DNA of 64,000 nt, taken from positions 1,054,001 to 1,118,000 of the forward strand of contig JBMNLS010000001.1 of NCBI GenBank assembly GCA_050952935.1, written 5' to 3'. The translations under genes were made by a program, and so were the position numbers. Below the pieces are notes generated by a model. That model was not told where the DNA came from. It saw only the letters and a program-made list of their open reading frames with translations, and made no database searches. Below are positions 24,564-37,615 of the stretch, piece by piece. The number at the start of each line of letters is the position of its first letter. Within the stretch, counting starts at the first letter, position 1. This stretch comes from UBA6115 sp050952935. Its GTDB lineage: Bacteria > Bacillota > Clostridia > Christensenellales > Aristaeellaceae.

Positions 24564-25253
24564 TCAGCAGAGGCAGCCGCGGCGGCAGCACAGCTGCGCC
24601 AGGCATAGCCCCATGCACAGCGTGTTCATCCCGCCGCCCACCGGCACGCCAAAGCCCCGGCTGCGCTGGGTATAGGCCTGGTGGGCGCCCGCGATCTGCT
24701 GGCGCACCTGCTGGTAGGTGAAGTTATTTGGCTCAAGCCGGATGGCATCATCAATGTGGTTAAGGGCGGTGACCCGGTTGCCCAGGCCGTAGTTGGCCAC
24801 GGCGCTTAGATAGTACCATTCCCCGTTCCGGTTCTTAATCTCACTTAGGGCGTAGAGCGCTTCGTTGTAGCGCATGGCGTTTATGTAGTGGCGCACAGGG
24901 TCGAACTTGTCGCCCCGGCTTTGCTGGGTTTGCTGGCGCTGCTGAAAGCCGCCATAAGCGCCGCCGAAGAAATCAAAGGGATTAAAGCCTCCATAGGGGC
25001 TGCCGTAGTAGCCCCCCTGGGTGCCGCCATAGGCTGAGCCTGAGCTCTGGGGCCTGGAATAGTCTTGATAGCGGGCGCGGCCGGACTTGATCTCCTCATA
25101 GGCCACATTGATCTCCGCCATTTTTTTCTGGGCGCTGGCGTCACCGGGGTTCAGATCCGGGTGATATTTCTTAGCCAGCTTGCGGTAGGCCTCGGTCACC
25201 TCTTTTTCGCTGGCATCCCGGGATACGCCCAGCACCTCGTATGGATCCCTCAT
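24564..25253 (-). CDS. J-domain (DnaJ-like) protein with helical repeat and cysteine-rich tail
   Basis: A 229-residue Hsp70 co-chaperone. Residues 2-68 are a J domain (DPYEVLGVSRDASEKEVTEAYR) with the invariant HPD in KKYHPDLNPGD. A G/F/Y/Q-rich linker follows (70-120). Then a TPR-like helical part (YNEALYALSEIKNRNGEWYYLSAVANYGLGNRVTALNHIDDAIRLEP) may hold the client. The tail is rich in cysteine (LCMGLCLAQLCCRRGCLC), perhaps lipid- or metal-linked. Its ATG overlaps the TGA of the DUF5685 gene, so the two are translated together. Confidence 0.82.
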   Translation of the reverse strand: MRDPYEVLGVSRDASEKEVTEAYRKLAKKYHPDLNPGDASAQKKMAEINVAYEEIKSGRARYQDYSRPQSSGSAYGGTQGGYYGSPYGGFNPFDFFGGAYGGFQQRQQTQQSRGDKFDPVRHYINAMRYNEALYALSEIKNRNGEWYYLSAVANYGLGNRVTALNHIDDAIRLEPNNFTYQQVRQQIAGAHQAYTQRSRGFGVPVGGGMNTLCMGLCLAQLCCRRGCLC

Positions 25254-26065
25254 GGTGTGTTGTCTCCTTTATGGGCGGCTGCAAAGCGTGTCCAAACGCC
25301 GGAATAGAGAATGTTTTCCATCAGTTCCTGATTCCTGTACAGCTTCAGGCGGGAAAAAGCCTCCACGCAATCAGCCATCAGCACCTGCAGAATGGCCTCA
25401 TGGCGGGTGGAATCCACAAACACCATGGGGTTGTACCGCTCGCGCTGAATGTCCTTTTTCAAGTCCACCACCGCGTCCATCAAATAGATGAAGCGGCCCA
25501 GCTTGTCGCCAAAGGCGGGGAGGGCGGCATTTTCCTCCTGGCCATCGGGGCTGAAAATCCGAGCCAGGATGCTGCCAAAGGCGGCTGCGGGCAGATCGGG
25601 GTTGGGCTCGCCGGCCTTTTCCATGGCGGAAAGCGCTTTCAGCCCCTCTGTGATGGCCTCGCATTGCCGGGGCAGGCGGGCGCACACATTTTTTACCTGG
25701 GTTCCTATTATTTTGGCCTGGGTGAGGGCGGAGATACTGCGCTCATCCACCCAGTTATCCATGCGCTGATAATAGGCCAGCACCACATTGATATCCGCCG
25801 CGTATTCCGTCCAGGCGTTGATGGCGCTTTTCCGTCGCTTTGTGGGGTGAATCGGGCAGCGGAATTCCTCCACGCGCATGTCATCCTCCGGCTGGAGGGC
25901 GCTGAGCAGCAGAATCAGGAAGGTCATGTCATAGGTGAGGGTCAGCCGGCACAATGCCCCATGGCGCTGGCCCAGGGCACGGCACAGCCCGCAGTATACC
26001 TGCTGATAATGCTGGCGCTGCTCTTTATCCAGCTGCTCCAGGTTGGCGATCACATAGCCGAACAA
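25250..26065 (-). CDS. DUF5685 family protein
   Basis: A 271-residue cytoplasmic protein. The start MFGYVIANLEQLDKE and YCGLCRALGQRHG (a CxxC) are typical of DUF5685, as are the later CPIHPTKRR and YLMDAVVDLKKD. I propose a TTG start at 26065: it follows GGGAGGGA and gives the family's usual MFGYV beginning, while the longer frame to 26098 adds residues with no counterpart. The family is mainly helical with conserved cysteine and acidic residues, resembling prenyl-synthase-like folds. Its function is unknown. It is regularly linked to J-domain genes. Confidence 0.78.
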   Translation of the reverse strand: MFGYVIANLEQLDKEQRQHYQQVYCGLCRALGQRHGALCRLTLTYDMTFLILLLSALQPEDDMRVEEFRCPIHPTKRRKSAINAWTEYAADINVVLAYYQRMDNWVDERSISALTQAKIIGTQVKNVCARLPRQCEAITEGLKALSAMEKAGEPNPDLPAAAFGSILARIFSPDGQEENAALPAFGDKLGRFIYLMDAVVDLKKDIQRERYNPMVFVDSTRHEAILQVLMADCVEAFSRLKLYRNQELMENILYSGVWTRFAAAHKGDNTP

Positions 26066-26222
26066 CCGTGTCCCTCCCTTTTGTAGTGGCATTATCATAA
26101 CATTTTATCATGAACAATGCATGAATGGGGCATTAAAAAACCCTCAGAAAGCATACCACAGCCCTGTTTTTGGCACAAGAAGGGGGTTGATGGCGATTTT
26201 ATTTTTTATTCAAAAGAAGGAC

Positions 26223-26252
26223 TTGACTCAGGGGTGGATGATATGATATATT
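26223..26252 (+). promoter_or_regulatory. rRNA operon promoter
   Basis: TTGACT (26223-26228) and an AT-rich -10 (ATATAT 26246-26251 or TATATT 26247-26252) with 17-18 nt spacing, preceded by an A/T-rich stretch (26205-26218) like an UP element. The 160-nt transcribed leader up to 26416 carries no gene and probably holds processing and antitermination signals. Confidence 0.6.
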
Positions 26253-26416
26253 AGTCAGGCACCCCAAACGGAGGTGCCGGACCTTGAAAACGATACAGAG
26301 ACGAGAAGCGAAGAAACGACAGTTGATTCTTTGAGCGAATTAGCTGGTGAAGGTGCTGAGCGGAAGGCGAGCTGAGAGGCATGCCTGAGGCTTGGGATCG
26401 GAGCTGGTTAAGGATT

Positions 26417-31368
<4,952 letters not shown>

Positions 31369-31440
31369 TCAAGAGACCAATGAAGAAGGAAGCGGAGGAA
31401 ACTCTGCGAAAGGCATGAACTCGTTTTGAAGTTGTGTGGT

Positions 31441-31463
31441 TGTCAGGGGGCGTACCCCTGACA
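31441..31463 (+). other. Hairpin in the 23S-5S spacer
   Basis: Perfect 9-bp stem (TGTCAGGGG/CCCCTGACA) with a 5-nt loop, just before the 5S gene. Probably an rRNA processing site rather than a terminator, since 5S and a tRNA follow. Confidence 0.5.
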
Positions 31464-31466
31464 GAC

Positions 31467-31584
31467 TACCGGTGGCAAAGGCGAAGGGGCCCCACCTGTT
31501 CTCATCCCGAACACAGAAGTTAAGCCCTTCAGCGCCGATGGTACTTGGCTGGAGACGGCCCGGAAGAGTAGGTCGCCGCCGGTT
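31467..31584 (+). rRNA. rrf: 5S ribosomal RNA
   Basis: About 118 nt. Conserved core CCCACCTGTTCTCATCCCGA, AACACAGAAGTTAAGC and GATGGTACTTGG. The ends TACCGGTGGC and GCCGCCGGTT pair to form helix I. Third rRNA gene of the operon. Confidence 0.92.
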
Positions 31585-31625
31585 CCTAACGCGAATTTCA
31601 AAACTAAACCTTTGAAATTCGCCAT

Positions 31626-31700
31626 TCCTCAGTAGCTCAATGGCAGAGCACCCGGCTGTTAACCGGGTTGTTGCAGGTTCGAGTCCCGCCTGGGGAGCCA
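31626..31700 (+). tRNA. tRNA-Asn (GTT)
   Basis: A 75-nt cloverleaf with encoded CCA. The acceptor stem TCCTCAG pairs with CTGGGGA. The anticodon arm CCCGG-CTGTTAA-CCGGG has anticodon GTT, and the T-arm contains GGTTCGAGTCC. Co-transcribed at the end of the rRNA operon. Confidence 0.95.
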
Positions 31701-31703
31701 AGC

Positions 31704-31738
31704 ATCGGTGACTAACTTAAAGTTAGTCACCGATTTTT
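31704..31738 (+). terminator. rRNA operon terminator
   Basis: A perfect 15-bp stem (ATCGGTGACTAACTT and its complement) followed directly by TTTTT. A classic intrinsic terminator placed 3 nt after the tRNA CCA end. Confidence 0.92.
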
Positions 31739-31761
31739 TATGTGCGCTTTAGCCCACAAAT

Positions 31762-32016
31762 CCACCAGCAGCGCTGGTGGAATCAGAAAGCTTTAGCTAT
31801 CAGAAACCTCCTTTGCTACAATCGAGAAGGTCTGGCAACCGCATCGAAAGCAAAGGAGGTTTGTCATCGTAGATGAATGACAGTAAAAGTCTATCACACA
31901 TAAAATGGAACTGCAAATATCATATAGTATTTGCACCGAAGTATCGAAGGCAGGTGATATATGGGAAGATAAAAGCAGATATAGGCAAGATTCTCAGACA
32001 ACTATGCGATCCGTGA
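31762..32016 (+). mobile_element. IS200/IS605-family remnant (left end and tnpA start)
   Basis: A subterminal hairpin CCACCAGC/GCTGGTGG (31762-31780), as found at IS200 left ends, is followed at 31873 by an ATG opening MNDSKSLSHIKWNCKYHIVF and RRQVIYGKIKADIGKILRQL. This is the start of an IS200-type Y1 HUH transposase. Only 47 residues remain before a TGA (32014-32016). The HUH motif and catalytic tyrosine are lost. The break is followed by AT-rich DNA and the gene at 32056. Confidence 0.82.
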
Positions 32017-32055
32017 TATAATGAAGGTGTGTTTATGATGAATTGAGGTGATGAA

Positions 32056-32604
32056 ATGAATTGGTCATTGTTTTTCGGCTTCTTTTCAGCGGTAATTTCT
32101 GGAGTAATAATACGCTTCTGGTTTGAGATTCTTAATGAAGTGTATTTAAAACCGGTTCGTGATTACCGCCTTTTAAAGAGAAAAGTTGCTGCTGCACTAT
32201 TGATGTATACTCCTGAAATATTTGAGAGGGCGCCAATTTCTACTGACAAATCATTTCCGCTTTCAGAAAGGCACCTTGTAGCAGGACACGCTTTTCGTTC
32301 TCTAGCAGCAGAACTTGAAGGAATTACGTATTCCCTACCGGATGCCAATAAGCCCTTGAAAACTCGAATACGGCTTTTAGGTAAACTAAGAGCATGTATA
32401 ATTATACGTATAAGGGGCGAAGTCCCCTCGGAAGATGAACTTCGAGAAGCCGTATTTTCACTTGTTGGCTTATCAAATTCATTTTTTCTACCGGTTGGGA
32501 AAATAAACGACGATGGTATTAAATATAATAAAAGACGGGTAAAAGAAATTCGTCAGTTGATTGGGCTTGACCACAATAGAATAAATGATGAGGATTTGGA
32601 GTGA
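32056..32604 (+). CDS. AT-rich small membrane protein of unknown function
   Basis: A 182-residue protein with one N-terminal transmembrane helix (NWSLFFGFFSAVISGVIIRFWF) and a cytoplasmic, mostly helical domain. No family recognised. GAGGTGAT precedes the ATG, and a TATAAT at 32018-32023, created or kept at the IS200 break, could be its -10. The low GC content and the adjoining IS remnant point to acquisition after the rRNA operon, a common insertion place. Confidence 0.68.
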   Translation: MNWSLFFGFFSAVISGVIIRFWFEILNEVYLKPVRDYRLLKRKVAAALLMYTPEIFERAPISTDKSFPLSERHLVAGHAFRSLAAELEGITYSLPDANKPLKTRIRLLGKLRACIIIRIRGEVPSEDELREAVFSLVGLSNSFFLPVGKINDDGIKYNKRRVKEIRQLIGLDHNRINDEDLE

Positions 32605-32646
32605 TATATCATGCTTGCTATTAAAAGATAGTTTTCTATAAAGAAC

Positions 32647-32696
32647 GCTTGGATCAGTATCAAAAGCCACTACAAAGGGGTTCTTATGATCCAAGC
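32647..32696 (+). other. Inverted repeat downstream of the AT-rich gene
   Basis: Perfect 10-bp arms GCTTGGATCA and TGATCCAAGC separated by 30 nt. It could be a long-loop hairpin or the scar of a lost element. A degenerate relative of the hairpin repeats (TTTTTTCAAGAAAGTTCAAC, about 32731-32750) follows. Confidence 0.4.
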
Positions 32697-32790
32697 AATT
32701 CATAGTTATCTATCTTTGCGGGATTTTTCTTTTTTCAAGAAAGTTCAACAAACATTTGTCACTTGTTCTCATACATATTATTCTCTCCCA

Positions 32791-32819
32791 TTGCGATTCT
32801 ACCCCGCATCGGGTATAAT
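32791..32819 (+). promoter_or_regulatory. Promoter of the cggR-pgk-tpiA-gpmI operon
   Basis: TTGCGA (32791-32796), 17-nt spacer, TATAAT (32814-32819), about 50 nt before the GTG of cggR. CggR usually represses its own operon from sites in this region; I could not point to a clear operator. Confidence 0.65.
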
Positions 32820-32869
32820 CTATCCAGGCGGGCATAAAATGACCCGCCAAAGAAGAGCGGGAGAGAAAA

Positions 32870-33925
32870 GTGCAGGATATTTCGTGGTCTACCATCCGGC
32901 GCATTGCCGATATTCAGGCGGAGGAGATTGCCCACCGGGCAATGATGATGGAGCGCATCCAGGCGGCGGAGCCCATTGGGCGGCGTTCTCTGGCGGACGC
33001 TTTGTCGCTGCCGGAGCGGGAGGTGCGCAAGGCCGCCGACGCGCTGAAGGCGGAGGGGCTGATTAAGCTGAGCGCCAGCGGCATGCAGCTGACCCGCGCC
33101 GGGCGTGCGATCATGCCTGAGATTCTGGCGCTGTGCCAGATTTTTACTGGCCTTCACCAGGTGGAGGAGGCGCTGGAGCAGGCCCTCGGCCTGCCGGGTG
33201 TTACCGTGGTGCCCGGCAATTCGGATCAGGATCCCCATGTGTTAAGGAGCCTGGGCCAGGCGGTGGCCGCTGTGGTGCGCCGCCATGTGAAAGACAGGAT
33301 GATCCTGGCGGTTTCCGGGGGCAGCACCATGATCGCTGCGGCGCGGGCCATGGGCCCCATGGCGGAGGATTTGATGGTGGTGCCTGCCCGGGGGGGATTT
33401 GGCTCCCTGGCTGAGACCCAGGCCGATGCCGTGGCCAGCGAAATGGCCCGGCGCATGGGCGCCGGCTGCCGGCTGATGCATTTGCCGGAGGGCATGGATC
33501 AGGAAACGTTGAGCAAGGCGGCCAGGCTGCCGGGCGTGGCCGACACTCTGCGTATGATGCGCAGCGCTGACATGATCCTCTTTGGCGTGGGCCGGGCTGA
33601 TGAAACGGCGGAGAAGCGTGGCCTGGATGCCGGGCAGGTGGAGGTGCTGAAGCAAAACAAGGCCGTGGGCGAGGTGCTGGGAGATTTCATTGATATCGAT
33701 GGCAGGCTCGTGTACCGCAGCGGCACCCTATCAGCGGAACTTTTGGACAATAAGCCCGACGCCATCCACATCGTTGCCGCCGGTGGCAGCCGGAAGGCCC
33801 TGGCCATCCTGGCCGCTGTGCGCAGCCACCCGCCCCATGCGCTGGTGCTGGACGAAGGCGCCGCCCGGGGCATGCTGAAGCTAATCAAGGAGCCGAAAGG
33901 CCCCGCAAATAAACAGGAGGCATAA
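32870..33925 (+). CDS. cggR: Central glycolytic genes regulator (SorC/DeoR family)
   Basis: A 351-residue repressor. Residues 1-75 form a winged helix (RRSLADALSLPEREVRKAADALKAEGL). The rest is a SorC sugar-phosphate-binding domain with the phosphate-binding loop LAVSGGSTMIAAARAM, then VVPARGGFG and a closing AAGGSRKALAILAAVR. In Bacillus CggR is released by fructose-1,6-bisphosphate. It begins at GTG 32870 after GGGAGAG. It heads the glycolytic operon and presumably controls it. Unusually the next gene is pgk rather than gapA. Confidence 0.88.
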   Translation: MQDISWSTIRRIADIQAEEIAHRAMMMERIQAAEPIGRRSLADALSLPEREVRKAADALKAEGLIKLSASGMQLTRAGRAIMPEILALCQIFTGLHQVEEALEQALGLPGVTVVPGNSDQDPHVLRSLGQAVAAVVRRHVKDRMILAVSGGSTMIAAARAMGPMAEDLMVVPARGGFGSLAETQADAVASEMARRMGAGCRLMHLPEGMDQETLSKAARLPGVADTLRMMRSADMILFGVGRADETAEKRGLDAGQVEVLKQNKAVGEVLGDFIDIDGRLVYRSGTLSAELLDNKPDAIHIVAAGGSRKALAILAAVRSHPPHALVLDEGAARGMLKLIKEPKGPANKQEA

Positions 33926-33927
33926 CC

Positions 33928-35112
33928 ATGAATAAGAAAACCATCCGTGACATTCCCCTGAAGGGCAAACGGGCGCTGGTCCGGGTTGATTTTAATGTGC
34001 CCATGGATGAAGCGGGCCAGATCACCGATGAAAACCGCATCCTGGGGGCGCTGCCCACCATCCGCTACCTGGTGGACGAAGGGGCCAAGGTGGTGCTGAT
34101 GAGCCATATGGGCCGCCCCAAGGGCAGCGTCAACCCCAAGTATTCCCTGGCGCCTGTGGCCAAGCGCTTGGGCGAGCTGCTGGGGCAACCCGTGCACATG
34201 GCCAAGGATGTCATCGGCGAAGATGCCGATAAAACTGTGGCGGCGCTGGGCGAAGGCCAGGTGGCCCTGCTTGAAAACCTGCGTTTCCATGCTGAAGAAG
34301 AAAAGAACGATGCGGATTTCGCCAGGAAGCTGGCTTCCTATGGCGATGTGTATGTGAACGATGCCTTTGGCACCGCCCACCGGGCCCATGCCTCCACTGA
34401 GGGCGTAGCCCACTATCTGCCCGCGGTGTCCGGCTTTTTGATTGAAAAAGAGCTGCAATTTATGGGCAAAGCCCTGGAAAACCCGGAGCGCCCCTTTGTG
34501 GCGGTGCTGGGCGGGGCCAAGGTGAGCGACAAGCTGGGTGTGATCAACAACCTGCTGGAAAAGGTGGACACCCTCATCATCGGCGGCGGCATGGCCTATA
34601 CCTTTGTGAAAGCCCAGGGCGGGGAGATTGGTGAAAGCCTGCTGGAGGCCGACAAGCTGGACTATGCCCGGGAAATGATTGAAAAGGCCAAAAATAGAGG
34701 CGTGGCCTTGATGCTGCCTGAGGATGTGCTGGCGGCGGACAGCTTCTCCAACGACGCCAACACCCGGGTGTTGCCTATCGGCCAGATTCCCGCCGGCTGG
34801 CAGGGCCTGGACATTGGCCCCAAAACCCAGAAAGCCTTTGCGGAGGTGGTGAAAGCCGCCAAGACTGTGGTGTGGAACGGGCCCATGGGCGTATTTGAGT
34901 TCCCAACTTTCGCCTCCGGCACCAGGGCGGTGGCCCAGGCCATGGCGGAAAGCGGCGGCACCACCATCGTGGGCGGGGGCGACTCTGCTGCGGCCGTGGC
35001 CCAGCTGGGCTATGCTGATAAAATCAGCCATATTTCCACCGGCGGCGGCGCGTCCCTGGAGTTTTTGGAGGGGCTGGAGCTGCCCGGCGTGGCGGCGCTT
35101 AACGACAAATAA
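33928..35112 (+). CDS. pgk: Phosphoglycerate kinase
   Basis: A 394-residue glycolytic enzyme that makes ATP from 1,3-bisphosphoglycerate. Family signatures: KRALVRVDFNVPMDE near the start, MSHMGRPKG substrate site, ENLRFHAEE, KVSDKLGVINNLL, and the nucleotide-binding GGGDSAAAVAQLG near the end. Length is typical. It starts 2 nt after cggR with an AGGAGG ribosome site. Confidence 0.97.
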   Translation: MNKKTIRDIPLKGKRALVRVDFNVPMDEAGQITDENRILGALPTIRYLVDEGAKVVLMSHMGRPKGSVNPKYSLAPVAKRLGELLGQPVHMAKDVIGEDADKTVAALGEGQVALLENLRFHAEEEKNDADFARKLASYGDVYVNDAFGTAHRAHASTEGVAHYLPAVSGFLIEKELQFMGKALENPERPFVAVLGGAKVSDKLGVINNLLEKVDTLIIGGGMAYTFVKAQGGEIGESLLEADKLDYAREMIEKAKNRGVALMLPEDVLAADSFSNDANTRVLPIGQIPAGWQGLDIGPKTQKAFAEVVKAAKTVVWNGPMGVFEFPTFASGTRAVAQAMAESGGTTIVGGGDSAAAVAQLGYADKISHISTGGGASLEFLEGLELPGVAALNDK

Positions 35113-35144
35113 TACACTTGACATAGACAGAAAAGGAGAACACC

Positions 35145-35897
35145 ATGCGTAAACCCATCATTGCCGGCAACTGGAAAATGAACAAGACCCCCAGGGAGGC
35201 GGCGGAGCTGATTCAAGCGCTCAAGCCCCTGGTGAAGGACGCGCAGCCCACTGTGGTGGTTTGTGTGCCTGCGGTGGATATCACCGAGGCCAAAAAGGCC
35301 CTGCGCGGAAGCAAGATCAAGCTGGGCGCTCAAAATGTGCACTATGAGGCGGCGGGGGCCTATACGGGCGAGCTTTCTGTCGCCATGCTCAAGGAAGCCG
35401 GTGTGGAATATGTGATCGTGGGCCACAGCGAGCGGCGCACCTATTTTGGCGAGACTGACGAAACCGTCAACCGCCGCGCCACCGCCGCCATCCGGGGCGG
35501 GCTGATCCCCATCATCTGCGTGGGGGAGACCCGCGCTCAGCGGGAAGCGGGCTACACCAATGCCCTGGTGAGCTATCAGACGCTGATCGCCCTCACCGGC
35601 CTTGAGGCGGATGAGGTGAAAAAGGTGGTCATCGCCTATGAGCCGGTCTGGGCCATTGGCACGGGGCTTACCGCCAGCGACGAGGAAGCCAACGCCACCA
35701 TCGGCGTTATCCGCCAGGCCATTGCCGGCGTTTATGGCAAGCGCGTGGCCAACCAGGTGCGCATCCAGTATGGCGGCAGCATGAACCCCAAAAATGTGAA
35801 GGGCCTGATGGCCCAGCCGGAGATTGACGGCGGGCTGATCGGCGGCGCGGCGCTGAAGGCGGAGGACTTCGCCCAGGTTGTGAATTACGCGGAATAA
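35145..35897 (+). CDS. tpiA: Triosephosphate isomerase
   Basis: A 250-residue TIM barrel interconverting dihydroxyacetone phosphate and glyceraldehyde 3-phosphate. GNWKMNKT carries the catalytic lysine, GHSERR the histidine, YEPVWAIGTG the glutamate. Normal length. It lies 32 nt after pgk in the same operon with AAAGGAG upstream. Confidence 0.97.
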   Translation: MRKPIIAGNWKMNKTPREAAELIQALKPLVKDAQPTVVVCVPAVDITEAKKALRGSKIKLGAQNVHYEAAGAYTGELSVAMLKEAGVEYVIVGHSERRTYFGETDETVNRRATAAIRGGLIPIICVGETRAQREAGYTNALVSYQTLIALTGLEADEVKKVVIAYEPVWAIGTGLTASDEEANATIGVIRQAIAGVYGKRVANQVRIQYGGSMNPKNVKGLMAQPEIDGGLIGGAALKAEDFAQVVNYAE

Positions 35898-35906
35898 GGA
35901 GACACC

Positions 35907-37445
35907 ATGTCCAAAAAAATGACCGCCCTGATCATCATGGACGGCTTTGGCATCAACCCCAACCCTGAGGGCAACGCCATCCTGGCCGCGGGGACACCCA
36001 ATCTTGACCGCTTGAAGGCCGCCTATCCCCACACCCAGCTGTCGGCCAGCGGGCCGGATGTGGGCCTGCCCCCCGGGCAGATGGGCAACTCTGAGGTGGG
36101 GCACCTGAACATCGGCGCGGGCCGCGTGGTGAACCAGGAATTGATGCAGATCACCAACGACATTGAGTCTGGCGCGCTGTTTGAAAAAGAACCGCTGATC
36201 TGGGCGATGGACAGCGCCCGCGAAAAGGATGCCTCCCTGCACCTGATGGGCCTGGTGAGCGATGGCGGCGTGCACAGCCACCTGAACCATCTGTTCGCGC
36301 TGTTGGACATGGCCAAGGCGCGGGGGCTTGAAAAGGTGTTTGTCCACTGCCTGCTGGATGGCCGGGATGTGCCGCCCACCAGCGGGGCGGAATTCATCCG
36401 GCAGCTGCAGCATAAGCTGGAGAACCTGGGCGTGGGGCAGATCGCCACCATTCAGGGCCGTTACTGGGGCATGGACAGGGACAATATCTGGGAGCGGGTG
36501 AAGCTGGGCTATGACGCCATGGTGCTGGGCGAAGGCGTGCCCGCCACTGACCCGGTGCAGGCCGTGCTTGACAGCTATGACAGCGGCGTTACGGATGAGT
36601 TTGTGAAGCCTGTGGTGATGATGCGGGACAGCTTCCCCGTGGGCACCATTGCTGCCGGGGACAGCCTGATCTGCTTTAACTTCAGGCCTGACCGCATGCG
36701 CCAGATTGTGCGCAGCTTCATCCAGGAGGATTTCACGGGCTTTGTCAGGGCCAAGGGCTTCCTGCCGCTGCAGGTGGTCACCATGACCCAGTATGATGAA
36801 ACCTTCACCGGCCTTAAGATCGTGAACCCGCCTGCTGACATCACCCGCACAATGGGGGAATACCTAGCGGAAAAGAACCTGACCCAGCTGCGCATCGCGG
36901 AAACGCAGAAATACGCGCATGTCACCTTCTTTTTTAACGGCGGTGTTGAGCGCTCCAACGCCGGGGAGGACCGGGTGCTGATCCCCTCCTCCAAGGTAGC
37001 CACCTTTGACCTGAAGCCTGAGATGTCCGCCCCTGAGGTGACGGCCCGGGCTGCGGAGCTCATCGAAAGCGGCAAGTATGATGTGATGATCCTTAACTTC
37101 GCCAACTGCGACATGGTGGGCCACACCGGCGTGATGCCGGCGGCGGTTGCCGCCGTCAAAGAGGTGGATAAAGATGTGGGGCAATTGGTGGATCTCATCC
37201 TGAGCCGAGGCGGACGCGCCTTTGTCACCGCCGACCACGGCAATGCCGACCAGATGATCGACTACGCCACCGGAGAGCCTTTTACTGCCCATACCTCAAA
37301 CCCGGTGCCCTTCATCGCCTGCGGGCCGGAATTTGTGGGCAAAAAACCGCGGGAGGGGGGCAGGCTGTGCGACATCGCCCCCACCATGCTGAAAGCCATG
37401 GGCCTTCCCATCCCCACTGAGATGACCGGGGAAGCGTTGATTTAA
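35907..37445 (+). CDS. gpmI: 2,3-bisphosphoglycerate-independent phosphoglycerate mutase
   Basis: A 512-residue Mn-dependent mutase. Metal sites: IIMDGFGINP at the start, the catalytic serine in GQMGNSEVGHLNIGAG, and FVTADHGNADQM near the end. RDNIWERVKLGYDAM and FNFRPDRMRQI are also typical. Complete. Enolase, often next, is absent: the operon ends here. Confidence 0.97.
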   Translation: MSKKMTALIIMDGFGINPNPEGNAILAAGTPNLDRLKAAYPHTQLSASGPDVGLPPGQMGNSEVGHLNIGAGRVVNQELMQITNDIESGALFEKEPLIWAMDSAREKDASLHLMGLVSDGGVHSHLNHLFALLDMAKARGLEKVFVHCLLDGRDVPPTSGAEFIRQLQHKLENLGVGQIATIQGRYWGMDRDNIWERVKLGYDAMVLGEGVPATDPVQAVLDSYDSGVTDEFVKPVVMMRDSFPVGTIAAGDSLICFNFRPDRMRQIVRSFIQEDFTGFVRAKGFLPLQVVTMTQYDETFTGLKIVNPPADITRTMGEYLAEKNLTQLRIAETQKYAHVTFFFNGGVERSNAGEDRVLIPSSKVATFDLKPEMSAPEVTARAAELIESGKYDVMILNFANCDMVGHTGVMPAAVAAVKEVDKDVGQLVDLILSRGGRAFVTADHGNADQMIDYATGEPFTAHTSNPVPFIACGPEFVGKKPREGGRLCDIAPTMLKAMGLPIPTEMTGEALI

Positions 37446-37507
37446 GAAAACGATTTGTCAAAAATCCGTTCAAACAATAACATTTAAGTTTGGACTGATT
37501 TTGTTTG

Positions 37508-37566
37508 ATGGCGGTTTGACCGGAATTATTATTTTACATAACTGCTTACCGATAGAAAACCGCCAT
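37508..37566 (+). other. Long-loop inverted repeat after gpmI
   Basis: Arms ATGGCGGTTT and AAACCGCCAT, 39 nt apart, in the AT-rich gap between the convergent gpmI and TelA genes. It could pair as a weak terminator, but no U-tract follows. Confidence 0.35.
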
Positions 37567-37615
37567 GAGCAGCAACATGGTTTGCAATCGTTTTTTGATC
37601 ATCTTTCCAACCTCG

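Noticed and set aside
35010..36413. 467-residue minus-strand open frame opposite tpiA and gpmI
   Set aside because: Both strands cannot be coding here; the plus strand holds two complete glycolytic enzymes.
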